DNA of 64,000 nucleotides from DASQZT01 sp963728965 (lineage in GTDB: Bacteria; Acidobacteriota; Terriglobia; Bryobacterales; Bryobacteraceae): assembly GCA_963728965.1 (NCBI GenBank), contig CAVSMH010000008.1, positions 124,001-188,000 on the forward strand. The letters are read 5' to 3'. The position numbers were made by a program, and so were the translations under genes. Shown here in pieces: positions 1 to 7,677 of this stretch. Each line of letters opens with the position of its first letter. Position 1 is the first letter of the stretch. Under the pieces are notes generated by a model, which worked only from the letters and a program-made list of their open reading frames with translations, was not told where the DNA came from and ran no database searches.

Positions 1-5
1 CCTTC

Positions 6-995
6 TCAGGGTTTCCGGCGGACGTACTTTTTGACATCTCGCGGACCCACCTCGGCGCCGTATACAATGCCCTCGGCATCGGCCGTAACACCTTCGGCCC
101 CGCTGGTGATCGCCGTACCCGGAGAAGGATCGGGAATGAAGGCGGTCACCTTGCCGTCTTTGGCGCTGCCAATGCGAATGCCGCGCTTCCAGCCGGGGTT
201 GTGGCCATACCCGTCTTTGTCGCTGGACTCGGAATCGGTGACATAAATGATGTCGTTGCGGTCGATGTAGATGCCGCTGGGCCGGCTGAACTGCTTCCAC
301 TCGGCGAGGAAGCGGCCATCCTGGTCGAAGATCTGGATGCGATTGTTGGCGCGGTCGCCCACAAATAGCCGGCCTTGGGAATCGAAGGCAAGGGCGTGCG
401 GCACCTCGAACTGGCCCGGCGCGGAGCCGTGGCGGCCCCACTGCCTGATGAACTGCCCGTCTTTGGTGAATTTCACGATGCGGGCGTTGCCGCGGCCGGC
501 GGTGTGGCCATCGGCGACGAAGATGTCGCCGTCGGGCGCGATCGCCACCGCGTTGGGCTGATTGAACGTGTCGGGCCCATCGCCGGCGACCCCGGGTTTA
601 CCGAGCGCCAACAGGACTTCTCCATCGGGATTGAACTTGAACACCTGGTGGCCCTTGCCGCCCTTGCCTTGGCCATCGGTGAGCCAAAGGTTACCCGCGC
701 GGTCGATCAGGAAGCCATGCGGGAAGACGAACATTCCGGCCCCGAAGCTCTTCACGAACCGGCCGGCGGCATCGAATTCCAGAATGGGAGCCAGTTCGGA
801 GCCATCGCAGGTGTTAGCCCCGCAACGCTCGGCGACCCAGATGTGTCCGTCGGGCGCCACTCCAACCGCGCTGGTGGAGCCCATCGTTCGGCCTTCGGGC
901 ATCTGGAACCAGTGCTCGACCGCGCGATACGGGTTGGGCTGGGCCAGCGCGGACAGCAGGACCAAGAAAGTCAATACCGCGGCACGGATGGGCAT
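6..995 (-). CDS. Exported NHL-repeat six-bladed beta-propeller protein
   Basis: This 329-residue protein begins with a Sec-type signal peptide (MPIRAAVLTFLVLLSALAQ) and then carries repeated NHL blades, seen as recurring patterns such as ADGHTAGRGNARIVKFTKDG, VPHALAFDSQGRLFVGDRAN and NRIQIFDQDGRFLAEW. NHL propellers of this sort resemble the lyase half of peptidyl-glycine amidating enzymes, but no catalytic assignment can be made. The frame is open further upstream. The start at 995 is chosen because it gives a clean signal peptide, lies just after a purine-rich GAGGGGAG ribosome site, and leaves room for the divergent gene at 1030. A paralogue of the same fold is at 23679-24770. Role inferred only: extracytoplasmic binding or scaffold protein. 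Confidence 0.8.
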   Translation of the reverse strand: MPIRAAVLTFLVLLSALAQPNPYRAVEHWFQMPEGRTMGSTSAVGVAPDGHIWVAERCGANTCDGSELAPILEFDAAGRFVKSFGAGMFVFPHGFLIDRAGNLWLTDGQGKGGKGHQVFKFNPDGEVLLALGKPGVAGDGPDTFNQPNAVAIAPDGDIFVADGHTAGRGNARIVKFTKDGQFIRQWGRHGSAPGQFEVPHALAFDSQGRLFVGDRANNRIQIFDQDGRFLAEWKQFSRPSGIYIDRNDIIYVTDSESSDKDGYGHNPGWKRGIRIGSAKDGKVTAFIPDPSPGTAITSGAEGVTADAEGIVYGAEVGPRDVKKYVRRKP

Positions 996-1014
996 CTCCC
1001 CTCGCTTCCGCCAG

Positions 1015-1022
1015 ATTATACT
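1015..1022. promoter_or_regulatory. Overlapping divergent -10 elements
   Basis: The octamer ATTATACT contains TATACT on the plus strand (1017-1022), 7 nt before the ATG at 1030, and TATAAT on the minus strand (1020 down to 1015), 19 nt before the ATG at 995. The two genes start only 34 nt apart, so one AT-rich core probably opens for both. The plus transcript would be leaderless and the minus transcript would carry a short leader with GAGGGGAG. No good -35 is visible on either side. Confidence 0.5.
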
Positions 1023-1029
1023 GCTACTC

Positions 1030-1386
1030 ATGCTGAGACGTGCGTTACTACTGCTTTGTCTGTCGGTGCTGACGGTGCTGGCGGCCGATATCACCGGCAA
1101 ATGGCAATTCGATGTGCAAACCGACGCGGGCGGCGGGTCGCCTACGTTCGTGTTCAAACAGGATGGCGAAAAGCTGTCGGGAACGTACAGCGGCGCGTTC
1201 GGGCAGGCGAACATCGCCGGCACGGTGAAGGGCGACGCGGTGGAGTTCTCGTTCGACGCTGAAGTGGGGGACCAGAAAGGGAAGATCGTCTACCGGGGAA
1301 CGATCGAGGGCCCCGGCAAGATGAAAGGAGAGGTCGAGTTCACGGGTCTGGGAAAGGGCACCTGGACGGGGACGAAGAAAGACTAG
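1030..1386 (+). CDS. Small secreted beta-rich protein of unknown function
   Basis: This 118-residue protein has a signal peptide (MLRRALLLLCLSVLTVLA) followed by about 100 residues of alternating polar and hydrophobic strands rich in Gly, Lys, Thr and Glu (for example ITGKWQFDVQTDAGGG and LSGTYSGAFGQANIAGTVKG). The pattern looks like a small lipocalin-like or beta-sandwich domain, but I do not recognise a named family. The reading frame stays open upstream, but the ATG at 1030 gives the signal peptide and sits 7 nt after TATACT. It is divergent from the NHL gene and lies 56 nt upstream of the cytochrome-PQQ dehydrogenase. Confidence 0.75.
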   Translation: MLRRALLLLCLSVLTVLAADITGKWQFDVQTDAGGGSPTFVFKQDGEKLSGTYSGAFGQANIAGTVKGDAVEFSFDAEVGDQKGKIVYRGTIEGPGKMKGEVEFTGLGKGTWTGTKKD

Positions 1387-1442
1387 GACACTCCGGGCGC
1401 GACGCGACCGGGCAGCGCGTATGGTAGAGTGATCCGAGATTT

Positions 1443-3239
1443 ATGAGCACTCGGAGCTTTCTGCTGGCCCTGATGACGGCGCTGGCCGCGCGCGCGGCCG
1501 GGCCGGATGGCGAGGCACTCTACAAGCAACGCTGTAGCGGTTGTCACGACGGCAAGCCGCAGGCGCGGATGCCGTCTCGCCAGGAACTGGCGGCCCAATC
1601 GCCGGAGTCGGTGTACCAGACCATGTTCGAAGGCTCGATGGCGCCGCAATCGGCGGGCCTGAGCGTGGAAGAGGGCCGGGCGATCGCACGGTTCGTCACC
1701 GGAAAGGAGTTCGTCGCGGGGGCGCCGGCGGCGGCCGGCCATTGTGGCGCGACGCCGGCCGCGTTGCAGGTGACCGGCACCGGTTGGAACGGGTGGGGCA
1801 ACGATCTGGCCAACACGCGTTACCAGCCCCGGCCCGGACTGACGGCGGGCGACGTGCCGAAGCTGAAAGTGAAATGGGCGTTCGGATTTGAGGGGGCCAC
1901 GGTACGCTCGGCCCAGCCAACTCTCGTCGGCGGCCGGGTGTTCGTGGGCAGCGCCAGCGGCACCGTCTATTCGCTCGACGCCGCCACCGGGTGCATCTAC
2001 TGGAAGTACGAGGCCGGCTCGATGGTGCGCACGGCAGTGAGCATCGGCGAGATTGCGGACCATCGGCACGCCGCCTATTTCGGCGACGTGCGCTCGACCG
2101 TCCATGCCGTGGATGCAGCCACCGGGACGCCGCTCTGGAAGATCAAAGTGGAAGACCACCCGGCGTCGCGCATCACGGGGTCGCCGGTGTTCTACGACAA
2201 GCGGGTGTACGTGCCGGTGTCGTCGATCGAGGAAGCATCGGCGATGATGCCGTCCTACCCGTGCTGCAAGTTCCGCGGGAGCCTGGTGGCGCTGGACGCT
2301 GGTACGGGCAAGCAGATCTGGAAGAGCTACAGCGTGGTGGATCCACCGAAAGAATATGAGACCAGCGCGGCGGGGGTGGCACGTTGGGGCCCGGCGGGCG
2401 CGGCGATCTGGTCGGCGCCGACGATCGATGCCCGGAAGAGAGTGATCTACGCCGCCACCGGGAATTCGTACACCAATGTTGCACTGGCTACCAGCGACGC
2501 CATTCTGGCGTTCGATATGGAGAGCGGCCGCCTCTTGTGGTCAAGCCAAGTGCAGCCCAACGACAACTTCACCATGGGGTGCGGCCGCGGTGTCAATTGC
2601 CCCGAAACCGAAGGGCCGGACTACGATTTCGGCACGTCGCCCATCCTGCGCGAGCTTCCGAACGGCAAGCGGGTCTTGATCTGCGGCCAGAAATCCGGTG
2701 TGATGTGGGGTCTCGATCCGGACCAGCGCGGGAAGGTGCTGTGGCACACGCGGGTGGGGCAAGGCGGCCCGCTGGGAGGGATCGAATGGGGCCCGACGGC
2801 GGATCCCGAGGTGGCTTACGCCGCGGTCTCGGATCTGCTGGTGAAAGACGACCATCGACCCGGTGGGCTGCATGCGGTGAAGATTGCGACAGGCGACAAG
2901 GTGTGGACGGCGCCCCCTCCTGAACTCGACTGCACGCCCGGAACGAAGGGATGCAACAGCGCCCAATCGGCGGCCATCTCGTCGATGCCGGGGGTGGTGT
3001 TCTCCGGATCGATCGATGGCCACTTGCGCGCGTTTGCGTCGCAGACAGGCGAGATCCTCTGGGATTTCAACACGGCGCAATCCTATCAGACGGTGAACGG
3101 AGTGGCGGGAAAAGGCGGTTCGCTCGATGCGGCGGGGCCCGCCATCGCGGGCGGCATTGTGTACGCGAATTCCGGGTACGGGATGTGGCAAGGCATGCCT
3201 GGAAATGTGTTGCTGGCGTTTTCGGTGGATGGGAAGTGA
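1443..3239 (+). CDS. Exported cytochrome c-PQQ dehydrogenase, polyvinyl-alcohol dehydrogenase-like
   Basis: The 598-residue product has a signal peptide (about residues 1-19), a short cytochrome c domain with the haem motif CSGCH (C31, C34, H35) and a likely axial Met in EGSMAP, then a PQQ-type eight-bladed propeller from about residue 100 on. Blade signatures such as VYSLDAATGCIYWKYEAG, LVALDAGTGKQIWK and LRAFASQTGEILWDF repeat through it. The fused N-terminal cytochrome and the DFGTSPIL segment match the polyvinyl-alcohol dehydrogenase branch of quinoprotein dehydrogenases, which oxidise secondary alcohols in the periplasm and pass electrons to the respiratory chain. The true substrate is unknown. 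A TAGAGT hexamer (1425-1430) lies 12 nt before the ATG. No PQQ biosynthesis genes are in the window. Confidence 0.85.
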   Translation: MSTRSFLLALMTALAARAAGPDGEALYKQRCSGCHDGKPQARMPSRQELAAQSPESVYQTMFEGSMAPQSAGLSVEEGRAIARFVTGKEFVAGAPAAAGHCGATPAALQVTGTGWNGWGNDLANTRYQPRPGLTAGDVPKLKVKWAFGFEGATVRSAQPTLVGGRVFVGSASGTVYSLDAATGCIYWKYEAGSMVRTAVSIGEIADHRHAAYFGDVRSTVHAVDAATGTPLWKIKVEDHPASRITGSPVFYDKRVYVPVSSIEEASAMMPSYPCCKFRGSLVALDAGTGKQIWKSYSVVDPPKEYETSAAGVARWGPAGAAIWSAPTIDARKRVIYAATGNSYTNVALATSDAILAFDMESGRLLWSSQVQPNDNFTMGCGRGVNCPETEGPDYDFGTSPILRELPNGKRVLICGQKSGVMWGLDPDQRGKVLWHTRVGQGGPLGGIEWGPTADPEVAYAAVSDLLVKDDHRPGGLHAVKIATGDKVWTAPPPELDCTPGTKGCNSAQSAAISSMPGVVFSGSIDGHLRAFASQTGEILWDFNTAQSYQTVNGVAGKGGSLDAAGPAIAGGIVYANSGYGMWQGMPGNVLLAFSVDGK

Positions 3240-3297
3240 ACCTACGTGACGGACGGCATGGCGCTGGCCGGCGCTCGCGCCACGTTCACCGCCGATT

Positions 3298-3486
3298 TCA
3301 TCTAAATTGGTCATTGGGGGGACGGCGCGGCGCGGAATCGGTCACCGGAGTGCCGGCCTTTTGCATCGCGAAGGACGGATGTAACAACGTCGCCTTTCCG
3401 CCCGCTACCGCAAAAAAATCAAGCACACCGTTTTCAGCCGGCAAGTCGGTGCCGAGCGTCCTCCAGACTGCGGTTTGATAGCCCTT
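3298..3486 (-). pseudogene. Unassigned coding remnant (C-terminal fragment)
   Basis: On the minus strand an open frame without a usable start runs from just after a TAG (3487-3489) to a TGA (3298-3300). Its translation, including segments VWRTLGTDLPAENGVLDFF and GGKATLLHPSFAMQKAGTP, has the composition of a real protein and is unlike its shadow frames. It is too short and start-less to be intact, so it may be the tail of a lost gene. I cannot assign a family. Confidence 0.3.
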
Positions 3487-3550
3487 CTATTGCACCGCCG
3501 GGGAACGGTCGATCCTGGCAGGCGTTTCAGCACACTGCCCGCGCTGCCCG

Positions 3551-3556
3551 TATAAT
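3551..3556 (+). promoter_or_regulatory. Candidate -10 for the glycine-zipper gene
   Basis: A perfect TATAAT lies about 135 nt upstream of the ATG at 3692. The -35 region at the right spacing is poor, so the promoter is tentative. If used, the gene has a long 5' leader, unlike most genes here. Confidence 0.35.
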
Positions 3557-3691
3557 GGCTCACCGGCACGGTACGCGCCGGCCGCGTCCCGGTCGATCAC
3601 GGACGGGCCACCGTAATGTCTTGAGGTAGTCATGCCCCCATTTCGTCCCTCGTGGCGGTCGAGTTGCTTTTGTAGAGCGCGGAGCACTCTT

Positions 3692-4348
3692 ATGAAGAAC
3701 CTATCCGTCTTTATTCTCTTCGGTGCCCTCTGTCTGATCGGCGCCGGCTGCGCGACCCGTCAGGGCCAGGCATCCCGTAGCATTCCAGCAGGCCCCGTCT
3801 ATGCGGCGCCTTCCGCTCCCGGAGTGATCCCGGCGGGAACCGAACTTGTCATACGAACCAATGAACGAATTGACACGGACCGCGCCACTCCTGGTAGAAC
3901 TTACTCCGCGGACGTGGACCGGGCCGTAATCAGCGTGCGGGGAAATGACATCATTCCGGCAGGCGCGCCAGCGCAGTTGGTGGTGGTCAACTCGTCCGGA
4001 GGCGGGACCTTTGGCACCGCCGAACTCGAACTGGCCGTACGCTCTCTCACCGTCAATGGCCGGACGTACAACGTCGTAAGCGATATCAGCACGCAGGAGT
4101 CTCAGCAACCCGGACTCGGCGCCAATCGCCGGACTGCGGAAACCGTCGGCGGTGGCGCCGTTCTGGGTACGCTGATTGGAGCAATCGCCGGCGGAGGCAC
4201 CGGAGCCGCGATCGGCGCAGCGGCCGGAGCCGCGGGCGGCGCCGCTGTGAACGTTTTGACCAAGGGAGATCATGTCCGCGTGCCGCCGGAGACACTGCTT
4301 ACTTTCCGCCTGGACCGGCCGATCCGTCTCGAGGGATTTCGCCGTTGA
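3692..4348 (+). CDS. Glycine-zipper surface lipoprotein-like protein
   Basis: The 218-residue product starts at ATG 3692, preceded by GGAG (3681-3684) at 7 nt; upstream in-frame starts lack both this site and the signal sequence. It has a signal peptide ending in LIGAGC with Cys20, an imperfect lipobox. A beta-rich central part (about 45-140) is followed by a glycine-zipper membrane-type segment (VGGGAVLGTLIGAIAGGGTG and on to about residue 185) and a short C-terminal tail. Proteins of this layout are common in acidobacterial envelopes and are thought to sit at the outer membrane; no biochemical role is known. The next sequence downstream is the degenerate exchanger gene. Confidence 0.75.
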   Translation: MKNLSVFILFGALCLIGAGCATRQGQASRSIPAGPVYAAPSAPGVIPAGTELVIRTNERIDTDRATPGRTYSADVDRAVISVRGNDIIPAGAPAQLVVVNSSGGGTFGTAELELAVRSLTVNGRTYNVVSDISTQESQQPGLGANRRTAETVGGGAVLGTLIGAIAGGGTGAAIGAAAGAAGGAAVNVLTKGDHVRVPPETLLTFRLDRPIRLEGFRR

Positions 4349-4354
4349 CAATGC

Positions 4355-5220
4355 ATGCCGATCACCTTTCGGCCACCGAAGCGCGGAGAGACACGGCAAG
4401 TGCCACTGTGGGAGGGGGACGTTGAAGCACATTTGACGCCCATCGATTATTCCATTCCCATCTTCGCGGCCAGTTTGACGATCATGATCGGCGGCAGCGT
4501 GTGGTTCTCCCGAATCATGAGCCGCCTGGGCCCGCGGCTACATATTCCGGAACAACTGCTGGGCCTGTTCACGGCTCTGGGAGCGGATTCTCCCGAGATC
4601 TCGTCGGCAGTGGCGGCCATGCTCTCCGGCCAGATGGATGTGGGACTCGGAGTGCCGGCGGAGTGGCGATACGGCGCGAGCTGGCAATGGTGAACGGCGG
4701 CGTGGCGATTATAGTAACCGGCGCCGGCGTCGCGCTGGTGCGGTTGTTGTGTCACTCGTACTTACACCGTACGTCATCCTGCTCGCTCTCCGGCTCCCGC
4801 TGCCAAAGTCGTGGGAGAGATTCGTAATTTTCGGTGCAAGCGACTCGCAAAAACACCGCCGCGAGCTAAAGGATGCGTCCGCGGAGGAGGCGCGGCGCTT
4901 GTTCTGGCTGTGCTTACCGGCATACCGAACCTCTATACGGCAGCCCGGCTGGCACAGCGGCACCGCGGGTCGGCGGTCATGACCGAAGCGATGAACAGCA
5001 ACAGCGTGAACATCCTGGTTGGGCTTACCATCCCGTCGTTGATTTTCGGCAACGTGTTGGCGCACACGGTGGGTACCTGGATACGGGCTGGCTGTTCGCC
5101 ATGAACCTGGGAACGGTGCTGCTCGTAGCCAGATGCGGTGGGCTGACCCGGAAGTGGGGGGCGGCGGTGATTGCTACCTACCTTATCTTTGCCGGAATCC
5201 GCGTTGACCACCTCGCCTGA
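4355..5220 (+). pseudogene. Degenerate Na+/Ca2+ exchanger (CaCA family) gene
   Basis: Pieces of a cation/calcium exchanger occur in order but in changing reading frames. Frame 2 (about 4450-4660) gives a first helix and the alpha-1 repeat, LFTALGADSPEISSAVAAML. Frame 1 (about 4670-4745) gives ELAMVNGGVAIIVTGAGVAL. Frame 3 (about 4748-4820) gives SLVLTPYVILLALRLPLP. Frame 2 again (about 4880-5065) gives the alpha-2 repeat, TGIPNLYTAARLAQRHRG and NSNSVNILVGLTIPSLIFG. Frame 1 (about 5070-5217) gives the last helix. At least four frameshifts are needed to read it through, so it cannot make a functional transporter. Both alpha repeats, which bind the ion in the family, are recognisable, so decay looks fairly recent. 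Confidence 0.85.
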
Positions 5221-5241
5221 AGGGTTCCGCGGGCCAGCCTT

Positions 5242-5829
5242 TTAAGGTCCGGCGGCGCGCATCAGGCAGAGCACGGCAAGGCTGAACGCCAGGTTCGCGG
5301 CAATCAGAATCATCCCCACCCTCCTCTCGGCACGACGCAACCACCACATCCAGATGCCCGTCGCGCCCAGCACCAGAATTGCCAGCGATACCAGCCCTAC
5401 GAGCACGCCCCAAACGCGCAGGGGGACGTATTCGGGCCACATGCCCGCGGCGTGGTGCAGTCGGTTGAGCATGCCCATCACGCCGGCCACACTGGTGCGA
5501 ATACGGGTGCGGCCGGTTGCGCGATCGTAGTGGATTTCATGCACCGTTCCAGGCACCACAATCCGCGCAGTGAAGCCTTCCGGGGTGGACGCGATCGCAT
5601 TGATCTCGCCCGCGAGACCGCGCCGCGAAATCACGTCGCGCGCCAGCAGGCGCCCGTCGGCGTAGCCCGGCCGCATCGCCTCCTCCACCTCCCGGATCCT
5701 CGGCTTCATCGCGAACCACCGGTTGTGGGCCATCTGCACCGCGCTCACACCGTACATCACCAGCGCCGGCAGCGCAAAGGCGCCGCAGAGCAGGTGGATC
5801 GTGCGCAGTGTCGCATATTTCGTGGTCAC
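5242..5829 (-). CDS. PepSY-like membrane protein, second of pair
   Basis: This 195-residue protein starts at a GTG (5829) that overlaps the TGA of the preceding gene in a 4-nt GTGA junction, a sign of translational coupling. It has an N-terminal helix (about 8-30), a periplasmic PepSY-like segment (about 45-125, including VHEIHYDRATGRTRIRTSV), then LNRLHHAAGMWPEYVPLRVW and two C-terminal helices. The H-H-x-x-G stretch before a helix is typical of PepSY-associated membrane proteins, some of which act in metal or siderophore reduction. It is the third gene of an operon with an Fsr-like pump and another PepSY-like protein. Function is inferred only. Confidence 0.65.
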   Translation of the reverse strand: MTTKYATLRTIHLLCGAFALPALVMYGVSAVQMAHNRWFAMKPRIREVEEAMRPGYADGRLLARDVISRRGLAGEINAIASTPEGFTARIVVPGTVHEIHYDRATGRTRIRTSVAGVMGMLNRLHHAAGMWPEYVPLRVWGVLVGLVSLAILVLGATGIWMWWLRRAERRVGMILIAANLAFSLAVLCLMRAAGP

Positions 5830-6416
5830 CGGAACACCACCCAAAGTCCGGCGAAAGAGATCGCCCCCGCGGCGAAGGCCGCCCACGCCCATGCATAGCG
5901 CGGCCGATAGGCCATCCACTGCCACACGCCCGAGACGCAGAACCCCAGCAGAGTCCAAATGCCCGCCTCGTTCCAGAACGACCAGATCCGCACCAGTCGG
6001 GGCGCCTCCCGGTCGGCCGGTGTGACGGCGTGCGCATCCCCCAGGAACAGCCACATGCTGTGGTGGATGTTTTCGATGCGCAGCTTGCCTTCGTCCTCCA
6101 GGACCACCACCCGGCGAATGCCGTTCAAATTGTAGAAGTCGAGCAGCAGGTGATGATCGGCCGTGCGGCGCAGGAACCAGTCCGGTATCGGCCGGTTCAT
6201 GGGGAGGTTCAGGGTGCGATACACCAACTCCGCCACCTGCTTATCGGTGGAGGAGTGCGGTACCGTGAACGGCACGTACCGCACCGAGGCCGGAATCTTC
6301 GGCCGCTCGAGCCCGCTGGCGAACGTGGCTGACAAGCCGGCGATGCCGTAGACGATCAACTGCGTGAATATCAGCAGCCCGGCGTAGATGTGGAGTTTAC
6401 GAACGAGCGCGGTCAT
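5826..6416 (-). CDS. PepSY-like membrane protein, first of pair
   Basis: The 196-residue product (start ATG 6416) has an N-terminal transmembrane helix (LHIYAGLLIFTQLIVYGIAG), a periplasmic domain of about 110 residues, the stretch IENIHHSMWLFLGDAH and two C-terminal helices. It has the same plan as the next gene, so the two probably form a heteromeric membrane unit. Its start overlaps the 3' end of the efflux pump gene by 20 nt, and its stop overlaps the next start by 4 nt. The frame continues upstream into the pump gene, but ATG 6416 starts exactly at the conserved helix. Confidence 0.65.
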   Translation of the reverse strand: MTALVRKLHIYAGLLIFTQLIVYGIAGLSATFASGLERPKIPASVRYVPFTVPHSSTDKQVAELVYRTLNLPMNRPIPDWFLRRTADHHLLLDFYNLNGIRRVVVLEDEGKLRIENIHHSMWLFLGDAHAVTPADREAPRLVRIWSFWNEAGIWTLLGFCVSGVWQWMAYRPRYAWAWAAFAAGAISFAGLWVVFR

Positions 6417-7602
6417 GGCTGAGATCTGGCAGAAACGCAGTGAGGATTCCCAATGCCGGTAGGAAAGAGCAGACACGATACACGGTCTGGATACTGAACG
6501 CGTCGGCCAGTTGGCCCAGCAGCGCCGCCCCGATCCCCGCGATGCCGAACGCCAGCCCGAAAAAAATTCCCGAGATCGCCCCCACCCGGCCCGGAACCAG
6601 TTCCTGCGCGTAGACCAGGATGGCGGAAAACGCGGATGCCAGCACGAGGCCGATGATCACGGTGAGGATGCCGGTCCAGAAGAGGCTCGCATACGGCAGC
6701 GCACAGGTGAACGGCAACACGCCCAAAATCGAGCACCAGATCACGTACTTTCGCCCGATGCGGTCCCCCACCGGCCCGCCGGCGAAGGTGCCCGCGGCCA
6801 CCGCACCCAGGAACACGAACAGGTAAACCTGGGCGGTCTGCACCGAAACGTGGAACCGGTCGATGAGGTAAAACGTGTAATAACTGGTGAGGCTCACCAG
6901 GTAAATGTATTTGGAAAAGATCAGCATCACCAGGACCGCCAAGGCGATCTTTACCCTGCCCGTGGCACGTACCGGCTCGTCGGCATGGCTTCGCCCTTTC
7001 CGGTCGCGAACCCGCTGGCTATACCATGCGCCAATGCGCATCAGGATCCCGAACGCGATCAGCGCGGCCGCCGAGAACCAGGCGATATTCCGCTGCCCCA
7101 CGGGGAGTACCACGAATGCCGCCATCAGTGGGCCCAGCGCCGAACCCGCATTCCCTCCGACTTGAAACAGCGATTGCGCGAACCCGTGTTGCCCGCCCGA
7201 TGCCATCCGCGCCACTCGCGACGACTCGGGATGAAACACCGAAGAGCCCATTCCCACCAGGGCCACCGCGACCAGCACCACGCTGAAATGAGGTGCGACC
7301 GACAGCAGCAAGACCCCGCTGAGTGTCAATCCCATTCCGGCCGCCAGCGAGTAGGGGGTCGGCCGCGCATCCGTATAGAGACCCACTGCCGGCTGGAGAA
7401 TGGAGGCCGTGAATTGGAACGTGAATGTGATGAGCCCGATCTGTCCGAAATTCAGATGGTAGGAATTCTTGAGCATCGGATACACCGCGGGAATTACCGA
7501 CTGCATCAGATCATTCAGGAAATGGCACACGCTGATGGCGGCCAGCACGCCGAGGGCGGTGGCTTCGGCTTCTCTCGGAGCAGGAATGGACGCGGCGGGC
7601 AC
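6397..7602 (-). CDS. fsr: MFS efflux transporter, fosmidomycin-resistance (Fsr) type
   Basis: This 401-residue protein has about 12 transmembrane helices and the signature of the Fsr branch of the major facilitator superfamily, GMGSSVFHPESSRVARMASG followed by GFAQSLFQVGGNAGSALGPL. Fsr pumps export fosmidomycin and related compounds by proton antiport; the natural substrate here is unknown. Translation starts at a GTG (7602) next to AGGGGGAA, with a TACACT hexamer 8 nt upstream. It is the first gene of a three-gene overlapping operon with two PepSY-like membrane proteins, which is an unusual partner set for a simple drug pump. Confidence 0.85.
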   Translation of the reverse strand: MPAASIPAPREAEATALGVLAAISVCHFLNDLMQSVIPAVYPMLKNSYHLNFGQIGLITFTFQFTASILQPAVGLYTDARPTPYSLAAGMGLTLSGVLLLSVAPHFSVVLVAVALVGMGSSVFHPESSRVARMASGGQHGFAQSLFQVGGNAGSALGPLMAAFVVLPVGQRNIAWFSAAALIAFGILMRIGAWYSQRVRDRKGRSHADEPVRATGRVKIALAVLVMLIFSKYIYLVSLTSYYTFYLIDRFHVSVQTAQVYLFVFLGAVAAGTFAGGPVGDRIGRKYVIWCSILGVLPFTCALPYASLFWTGILTVIIGLVLASAFSAILVYAQELVPGRVGAISGIFFGLAFGIAGIGAALLGQLADAFSIQTVYRVCSFLPALGILTAFLPDLSHDRARS

Positions 7603-7610
7603 TTCCCCCT

Positions 7611-7616
7611 AGTGTA
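7611..7616 (-). promoter_or_regulatory. Candidate -10 for fsr operon
   Basis: TACACT on the minus strand lies 8 nt before the GTG start at 7602. The gap AGGGGGAA could also serve as a ribosome site if transcription begins further upstream. No clear -35 was seen. Confidence 0.4.
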
Positions 7617-7665
7617 CGAAAAACCCGCCTGCCCTTTGTGTCTGCTGCCGGGGCGCAGCCGGTCA

Positions 7666-7671
7666 TATAAT
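7666..7671 (+). promoter_or_regulatory. TATAAT 6 nt before ATG, predicted leaderless start
   Basis: A consensus TATAAT ends 6 nt before the ATG at 7678, so transcription would begin at or next to the start codon. There is no Shine-Dalgarno sequence in the intervening TCTCCA. The -35 region is weak. Confidence 0.55.
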
Positions 7672-7677
7672 TCTCCA

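Larger units (their letters stand above)
3240..3691. other. 450-nt intergenic stretch
   Basis: Between the dehydrogenase stop and the glycine-zipper gene I see only the minus-strand coding remnant (3298-3486) and a perfect TATAAT at 3551-3556. No RNA gene, repeat or strong terminator was recognised. Confidence 0.5.

Noticed and set aside
375..1262. Long plus-strand open frames antisense to the NHL gene
   Set aside because: High-GC shadow frames: composition rich in Arg, Ala and Gly, no signal peptide or family pattern, and the minus-strand NHL blades explain the sequence.
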